This document shows, one piece after another, positions 57,577 through 64,000 of a stretch of 64,000 nucleotides of DNA. Source of the DNA: Panicum virgatum (lineage: Eukaryota > Streptophyta > Magnoliopsida > Poales > Poaceae). The translations under genes were made by a program, and so were the position numbers. The notes under the pieces are model-generated. The model searched no databases. It was not told where the DNA came from and saw only the letters and a program-made list of their open reading frames with translations. How positions within the stretch are numbered: the first letter of the stretch is position 1; each line of letters starts with the position of its first letter. The stretch spans positions 49,244,930 to 49,308,929 of the forward strand of contig NC_053148.1 in assembly GCF_016808335.1 (NCBI RefSeq), given 5' to 3'.

Positions 57577-60050
57577 ATGGCGAGCAGATCCAACCCATAC
57601 CCTATGGGTGTTTCGGATCTGTTCCCAGCGGGACGCGTGATCTCGTTCGGGAGTCTCGAGTTCAGGGCAACCGGCAACGGTTACCTTATGCAGCTTCTCT
57701 CTCCCGGACACAACTCCATCGCTCCGACTTCGCCAGCCCGGCGCAACAGGCGCTCGGGTCAGCGTTCGCGACAAGCACGCATGGAGCGGCGTCGTGCGGC
57801 ACGCCACAGCTCCCCCACTTGGGTTGAGGCTGGCATGTCGCAACTCAGCATCACGGCCAATGGGGCCACCGTTTCGTCATCACGTGCCTCGGCGTCATCT
57901 GCGCCGACATCGTCACCTGCTGCGGCACTAGTGCCTCCCAGGGGGGCTTGACTTCGGCGTCGCCCTTCCCCTTCGGGATGCGCAACGCTGCCGCCCACGC
58001 CTCGTCAACCAGCGCTAGCTTCATCGAGCATGAGGATCTGCCGGGTCATCATCTTCGGTCGATTCGCAGACCCATCGCGTCGTCCCCTGACGAATCCTAC
58101 CCCGAGACGGCGAGCTCGATCGCCGACAACATCGACTTCTTCTTGAACAACTTCGTAGCCGAGGAGGCCGAGGACTACTCCGGGGTCCGCGACCCCGACG
58201 CTCTCCGCGCGTTCCAACTGGCGACGGCCTACTGCCTCACCTGCTCCGAAGACTCCAGCGAGGGGGATTTCGATCCTTCCAGGGAATGCTTCATGGCAGA
58301 CCTCGCGGACGAGCAAGACGACAATGCTCCAGCCAACGACGAGGACGGCGGGGCGGACGTACGGGCAAAGCAACCGGTGGTCCCGCCTGCAGCCCCTTCC
58401 TCGTCAAGTTCAGCAGCGCGACAAGCTCAACTAGCGCAGCTCAACGAGCTTCAAGCCAAGCTCGACGAGCAGCGTCAACAAACCCAGGAGCTACGCGCCG
58501 CACTCGAGCAGCAGCGTACCGTGCCTGGTGCACACGCCCAGGCGGTGGGACGTGTTGCCCGGGAGCGCATCCTGGCCGACGACAACGTCGACAAATCACC
58601 GGAACTGAAGATGGCGGGCGAGAAGCTCATCGCTGCGGCCTACCTACTCCAAGCTATGCCCGAGACATCGACACCTTCGGGCCGCAACTTGCGCCGCGAG
58701 GCACAGGAGCTCATCGAGCAAGCTGCCGTGTAGCAGGGCGAGAGTTCTGCGTCTCGTATACGCTCGAAGGCCCCCGAAGCAGCGTGATGGGACTGCGCAT
58801 CAGGACCGCGAGGTTTCCGTGCACACACCCCCAGCGGGGAAGGGCAAGGCAGCCATAGCGCCCGGTGCGAAGGCGCCCTCGGTGCATGAGCGCATCGGGA
58901 GAGTTCCCGTAAGGGAGCGAATCCGTGACACTCGCGGGCACGCTGGCGACGGTGACGCCCGCAACGTCATCGACGGCAGGAGGTACACCCCTCGACGGGG
59001 TGGACGCTTCGACCCTGAGCACGACAGGGGTGAGTCACCGGAGCCTCCGGGCACTCGGGTGTTCAGCCGGGAGATTCGAACAGCATCTTTTCCCCCGCGC
59101 TTTCGACAACCCAACACCCTCGTCAAATACTCGGGCGAGACTGATCCTGCAATCTGGCTCAATGACTACCGCCTAGCGTGCCAGCTAGGCGGCGCGACGG
59201 AGGACGCGGTCATCATCCGCAACCTTCCCCTTCATCTTGCAGACGCCACACGAACGTGGCTCGAGCACCTGCCTGCGGATCAGATCCACAATTGGGCCGA
59301 CTTGGTCCACATCTTCGTGGGCAATTTCCAAGGCACGTACGTGCGCCCTGGGAACTCCTGGGATCTCAAAGGGTGTCGCCAGAAGCCCCGCGAGTCCCTG
59401 CATGACTACGTGCGACGCTTCTCCAAGCAGTGCACCGAGCTCCCTAGTGTCACCCACGTCGAGGTCATCAACGCTTTCCTCGAGGGTACGACCTGCAGGA
59501 ACTTGGTGCATGAGCTTGCCAGAAGCTGACCCGTCAACACCAATGAGTTGTTCGACGCCACCACCAACTACGCCGCCGGCGAGGAGGCTGTTGGTGCCAT
59601 CTTCGACGACAAACCGAGCAAGCGCAAGGACGATGCGCCCGCGGAGGGCGGCAACGTCAAGCCCAACGCCCCCACCAAGAAACAGAAGCGGGGGAGGAAG
59701 GGAAAGAAGCCGGTCCCACCGAACCAGCGCGGGTCGGGGCAGGCAGAGGACTCCGAGGAGGCCTTCGCAGCCGCCCCAGACCGCAAGGGACCTCGAGGCC
59801 CCCCTCGAGGCGGCGGTGGCCAGTTCGACGACATGCTTAAGAAGCCGTGCCCTTACCACAAGGGCCCGGTCAATCATACCCTCGAGCAGTGCGAGATGCT
59901 CAAGAAGTACTACAACTGCGTCGCGCATCGCGATGAAGACAAGAAGAAGGATGCGGGTGACAAAGGTAGAGATGACGAGTTCCCCCCAGTGGAGAACGCC
60001 TTCTTCATCTTTGGAGGAGCAACGACGAATATGACTCCTCGGCAGCGCAA
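57577..60050 (+). pseudogene. Gypsy gag region, frameshifted
   Basis: ATG at 57,577 (MASRSNPYPMGVSDLF). A frame change at the six-G run 57,941-57,946 (seven would keep the frame) leads into a long frame with an acidic part and a coiled coil (LNELQAKLDEQRQQTQELRAALEQQ). A TAG at 58,731 and a five-C run at 58,771-58,775 (four would keep the frame) lead into the core gag domain: FPPRFRQPNTLVKYSGETDP, LHLADATRTWLEHLP, FVGNFQGTYVRPGNSWDL. A TGA at 59,527-59,529 stands where CGA is expected (LARS*PVNTNELFD). A Lys-rich stretch and a CPYHKGPVNHTLEQC zinc-knuckle-like motif end the region. It formed the RNA-packaging particle. Confidence 0.88.
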
Positions 60051-61622
60051 GTGTGAGCACCGCGAAGTCTTTTCCGTCACCAAAGCCACGCCATCCTACC
60101 TCGACTGGTCGAAGGATACCATCGCCTTTGGCCGCGAGGACCACCCCGACTACGTCCCGCATCCGGGACGGTATCCGCTCGTTGTCGACCCCATCATCGG
60201 CAACACTCGCTTCTCCAAGGTGCTCATGGACGGAGGCAGCAGCCTCAACATCATGTACGCCCCTACCTTGGAGCTCATGGGGATCGGACTGGACAAGCTT
60301 CGCCCCAGCAAGTCGCCATTCCATGGCGTTGCGCCGGGGAAGCGAATCCAATCCCTCGGCTAGATCGATCTGCCTGTGTGCTTCGGCACAGCAGCCAACT
60401 TCCGCAAGGAGGTACTCACTTTCGAGGTGGTGGGATTTCGAGGGTCCTATCATGCCATCCTTGGTCGTCCTTGCTACGCCAAGTTTATGGCCGTCCCCAA
60501 CTACACCTACCTCAAGCTCAAAATGCCGGGTCCGAAGGGCGTCATCACCATCGGCTCTTCGTTCGAGCACGCCTACGAGTGCGACGTCGAGTGCGTTGAG
60601 CGCGCGGAAGCTCAAGCGGAGGACGAGGCCCTCACAGCCACCCTCGACAAAATGGCGAGCGAGGCCTTGGACTCCACACACCGACACGCCGGGAGTTTCG
60701 AACCCGCCGAGGGTATCAAGAAGGTGCCCCTCAACCCGAGCCACTCCGACGACAAGGCGTTGCAGATCAGCGCCACCCTCGACGACAAATAGGAAGTGGT
60801 GCTCATCGATTTCCTCCGCGCCAACGCAGATATCTTTGCGTGGAGCCCCTCGGACATGCCTGGCATACCGAGGGAGGTCGCCGAGCACTCTCTTGATGTC
60901 CGACCCAATTCCAAGCCGGTGAAGCAACGCCTGCGACGCTTCGACGAGCTCAAGCGCCGGGCGATCGGCGAGGAGTTGCAGAAACTTCTGGCGGCCGGAT
61001 TCATCAAAGAGGTATTCCATCCCGAGTGGCTAGCTAATCCAGTATTAGTAAAGAAAAAGAGTGGAAACTGGAGGATGTGTGTGGACTACACTAGTCTAAA
61101 TAAGACATGTCCGAAGGTTCCCTTTCCTTTGCCACAAATTGATCAGATTGTAGATACTACTTGCGGGATGTGAGCTCTTATCCTTTCTTGATGCTTACTC
61201 CGGTTACCACCAAATCAAGATGAAAGAGTCCGACCAGCTCGCGACCTCTTTTATCACACCTTTCGGCATGTACTGCTACGTTTCGATGCCCTTTGGCCTC
61301 AGAAACGCCGGAGCTACCTATCAACGGTGTATGCTCCACGTTTTCGGAGACCATCTCGGGCGGAGCGTAGAGGCATATGTCGATGATATCGTTGTAAAAT
61401 CCAGGAAGGCGGACGACCTGGTTGCCGATCTCAGGATCGCATTCGATTGCCTACGGGCCAAAGGGGTAAAACTTAACCCCGAGAAGTGCGTATTCGGGGT
61501 GCCTCGAGGCATGCTCTTGGGTTTCATTGTCTCCCTGTGGGGCATCGAACCCAACCCTGACAAAGTCTGGGCCATCACTCGGATGGGACCAATCCGTGAC
61601 TTAAAGGGGGGTACAGAGGGTC
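60051..61622 (+). pseudogene. Gypsy protease and reverse transcriptase region, broken
   Basis: Same frame as the gag core. The aspartic protease active site reads VLMDGGSSLNIMY near 60,220-60,258. Stops: TAG at 60,361 (LG*IDLPVC) and TAG at 60,790 (DDK*EVVLIDFL), both where Gln is expected. The reverse transcriptase starts near 60,930 (QRLRRFDELKRRAI, FIKEVFHPEWLANPVLVKKKSGNWRMCVDY). An extra T near 61,161 shifts the frame before GCELLSFLDAYSGYHQIKM. The catalytic YVDDIVVKS box is intact at about 61,375-61,402. A six-G run at 61,606-61,611 (five would keep the frame) breaks it again. Confidence 0.9.
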
Positions 61623-62910
61623 ATGGGATGCCTAGCGTCCCTTAGCCGTTTTATCTCGCGTCTCGGCGAGAAAGGCTTGCCCCTATATCGACTCTTGAGG
61701 AAAACCGAGCGCTTCACATGGACCCCCGAAGCTCAAGAAGCCCTCGAAAGGCTGAAGGCATCGCTCACCCGTGCTCCCATTCTTACACCACCTACGGACG
61801 GCGAGCCCCTCTATCTATACGTAGCTGCGACGACCCAAGTGGTCAGCGCGGTGATCGTGGTTGAAAGACAAGAGGAGGGTCAGGCTCTACCCGTCCAGCG
61901 GCCGGTGTACTATATCAGCGAGGTGTTGTCTGAAACCAAGACACGCTATCCGCAGATTCAGAAGCTGCTCTACTTAGTAGTGTTGGCTCGACGCAAGCTG
62001 CGCCACTACTTCGAGGCCCACCCCGTCACCGTGGTCTCGTCTTTCCCTTTGGGAGAGATAGCCCGCAACCGGGAAGCCGAGGGTAGAATTGCCAAATGGT
62101 CTGTGGAGCTGATGGGAGAGACTCTCACCTACGCCCCCCGCAGAGCGATCAAGTCCCAAATCTTGGCTGACTTCGTGGCTGAGTGGACTGACACTTAGCT
62201 ACCCCCATCACAAATCCAGGGCGAATGCTGGACTATGTACTTCGACGGGTCGGTGATGAAAACTGGTGCCGGTGCCGGCCTCCTCTTCATCTCACCCCTC
62301 GGAGAACACATGCGGTACGTGATCCGCTTGCATTTCCCTGCTTCGAACAATATGGCGGAGTATGAGGCCCTCCTCGGTGGCCTCCGCATCGCCATCGAGC
62401 TCGGCGTCAAACGCCTCGACACGCGCGGTGACTCTCAGCTCGTTGTTGACCAAGTAATGAAGGAGTCTAGCTGTCACGACTCGAAGATGGAGGCATACTG
62501 CAACGTGGTGCGCTGCCTCGAAAACAAATTCGACGGCCTCGAGCTCAATCATGTCCCGCGCAGGTACAACGAGGACGCCGACGAACTAGCCAAAATAGCC
62601 TCGGGGCGGACCACCGTCCCCCCGAATATCTTCGCCCGTGACATCACCAAGCCCTCCGCCGAATTCAAGGACCCGTCGGAACCGTGCCCCTCGTCCACCG
62701 GGTCCCCCGACGGGAACCCCCCGGCGGACGGGGTCGAGCCCATGGACATTGACTTCGGGACCACCTCCGCGGACGAGGCCGAAGCAATGGAAGTCGACGA
62801 GGCCCCCACTTCGCGAGACTGGCGCATCCAGTACCTTGATTGGATGATTCGAGGGATCTTACCCTCGAACCGTGCTCAGGCGCGGTGCCTCGCCAGGAGG
62901 GCCAAGTCCT
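61623..62910 (+). pseudogene. Gypsy first RNase H plus second (archaeal-type) RNase H
   Basis: The first RNase H and connection: RPVYYISEVLSETKTRYPQIQKLLY, LRHYFEAHPVTVVSS, ILADFVAEWTDT. After a TAG at 62,196 (expected Gln) the second RNase H follows: MYFDGSVMKTGAGAG, NNMAEYEALLGGLRIAIELG, GDSQLVVDQV, VPRRYNEDADELAKIASG, with the Asp, Glu, Asp and final Asp of the active site visible. Two RNase H domains in series mark the Tat group. An acidic linker leads on to the integrase. Confidence 0.9.
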
Positions 62911-64000
62911 TCGTTCTAATCGACAATGAGCTAACACAAGCACGGCCCCTCGGGTGTCCTGCAACGATGCATCCCCATCCCCGAGGGCAAGGAGCTGATC
63001 CGCGATATCCATGCTGGCGTCTGCGGCCACCACGCCGCACCACGCACCCTCGTGGGTAACGCGTTTCGGCAAGGCTTTTACTGGCCCACCGCGGTCGCCG
63101 ATGCCACTGACGTCATGCGGACTTGCGAAGGTTGCCAGTTCTACGCTCGAAAAACACACCTCCCGGCCCATGCCCTGCAGACGATCCCCATCACATGGTC
63201 GTTTGCCGTGTGGGGACTGGACCTCGTCGGTCCGCTGAAGAAGGCGCCCGGGGGCTTCACCCAGTTGCTGGTGGCGGTCGACAAATTCTCCAAGTGGATC
63301 GAGGCTCGACCCATCGGCAAGATTAAATCCGAGCAAGCAGCTCTATTCTTCAACGACATCGTCTTCAGGTTCGGGGTCCCGAACTCGATCATCACCGACA
63401 ACGGCACCCAGTTCACAGGCAAGAAGTTCTTGGCGTTTTGCGACAGCTTCCACATACGTGTGGACTGGTCGGCTGTGGCACACCCACAGACGAACGGGCA
63501 AGTGGAGCGTGCCAATGGCATGATCCTCCAAGAGCAAAAGCCGAGGATCTTCAACAAGCTGAACAAATTCGGCCGGAGGTGGCTCACAGAGCTGCCCTCG
63601 GTCATCTGGAGCCTGAGGACGACCCAGAGCAGAGCCACGGGCTTTTCTCCGTTCTTCCTGGTCTACGGTGCCGAGGCTATCCTCCCCACTGACTTGGAGT
63701 ACGGATCGCCGAGGCTTAAGGCATATCAAGAACAACGAAACCAGCGAGCTCGCGAAGACTCGCTGGACCAAGTGGACGAGGCTCGAGACATGGCGCTCCT
63801 CCACTCTGCGCGCTACCAGCAGTCCTTGCGAAGGTATCAAGCGCAGAGGGTCCGGCGCCGAGACCTCAACGAAGGGGACTTGGTGCTAAGGCTTCGACAG
63901 GACAACAGGGGCCGCCACAAGCTCTCACCTCCATGGGAAGGACCGTACATAATCGCCGAGGTGCTCAAGCCCGGCACGTACAAGTTGGCCAACGAAAAAG
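62911..64000 (+). pseudogene. Gypsy integrase, open to the window edge
   Basis: A one-base change near 62,925-62,945 moves the frame (codon start at 62,950). From there it is open to base 64,000. The HHCC zinc-binding part is HAGVCGHHAAPRTL with CEGCQFYARK. The DDE core shows WGLDLVGPLKKAPGG, SIITDNGTQFTGKKF and HPQTNGQVERANGMI, so all three acidic residues are present. A C-terminal GPYIIAEVLKPGTYKLAN segment ends at the window edge with no chromodomain seen. It inserts element DNA in the host genome. Confidence 0.9.

Larger units (their letters stand above)
56320..64000 (+). mobile_element. Ty3/gypsy retrotransposon of the Tat type, right part outside the window
   Basis: Left LTR, primer-binding region, gag, protease, reverse transcriptase, two RNase H domains and integrase in gypsy order on the plus strand; the 3' LTR lies beyond the window. 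The presence of a second RNase H between the first and the integrase, and the absence of a chromodomain so far, fit the Tat lineage (RIRE2-like). Several one-base shifts and stops make this copy non-functional. Confidence 0.93.

Noticed and set aside
59185..61020. 611-codon minus-strand ORF
   Set aside because: Antisense of the gypsy gag-pol region; the plus strand carries clear gag, protease and reverse transcriptase motifs.

Overview
This is a stretch of plant nuclear DNA from a grass. Five host genes with plant-type introns sit in a matrix of transposable elements. The evidence for a grass is an APETALA3-class MADS gene almost identical in its MADS box to rice SPW1/OsMADS16 and maize silky1, GC-rich first exons in several genes, and grass-type MITEs and Gypsy elements. 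I cannot name the species. Gene models were built by hand from translation and splice-site phase; for all five host genes the phases close without any frameshift or stop.

Layout. (1) 1-14,870: a large Mutator-like (MULE) transposon whose left end lies outside the window. On the minus strand it carries a mudrA-type transposase and a plant mobile domain (PMD) gene. It also carries three related GRF-type zinc-finger genes. All coding parts are damaged to some degree, and the transposase lacks the segment that should hold its first catalytic Asp. A young non-autonomous LTR retrotransposon (1,699-5,806) has inserted into the intron of one zinc-finger gene. (2) About 15,100-19,558: an L1-type LINE whose ORF2 stays in one frame but carries several stop codons. 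(3) 21,162-39,480: the genic core. It holds the AP3-class MADS gene (-), a PMT-family methyltransferase (+), a DUS1-type tRNA-dihydrouridine synthase (-) and a double B-box gene (-). (4) 40,366-50,079: a short Helitron, a gag-only LTR element with 5-bp target duplications, a cluster of related MITEs and a Tourist-type MITE. (5) 50,875-56,300: a gene for a mitochondrial coiled-coil membrane protein of the DUF1640/MCUR1 family, with a hAT-type MITE in one intron and other MITEs around it. (6) 56,320 to the window end: a Ty3/gypsy element of the Tat type, with two RNase H domains, running off the right edge.

The host genes do not form a pathway: a floral identity factor, a Golgi-type methyltransferase, a tRNA modification enzyme, a light-signalling type zinc-finger protein and a mitochondrial membrane protein. 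The strongest candidate for something worth describing is the multi-gene MULE at the left. The elements share one decay pattern: most premature stops are explained by C-to-T (or G-to-A) changes, and most frameshifts are one-base changes, often in homopolymer runs.
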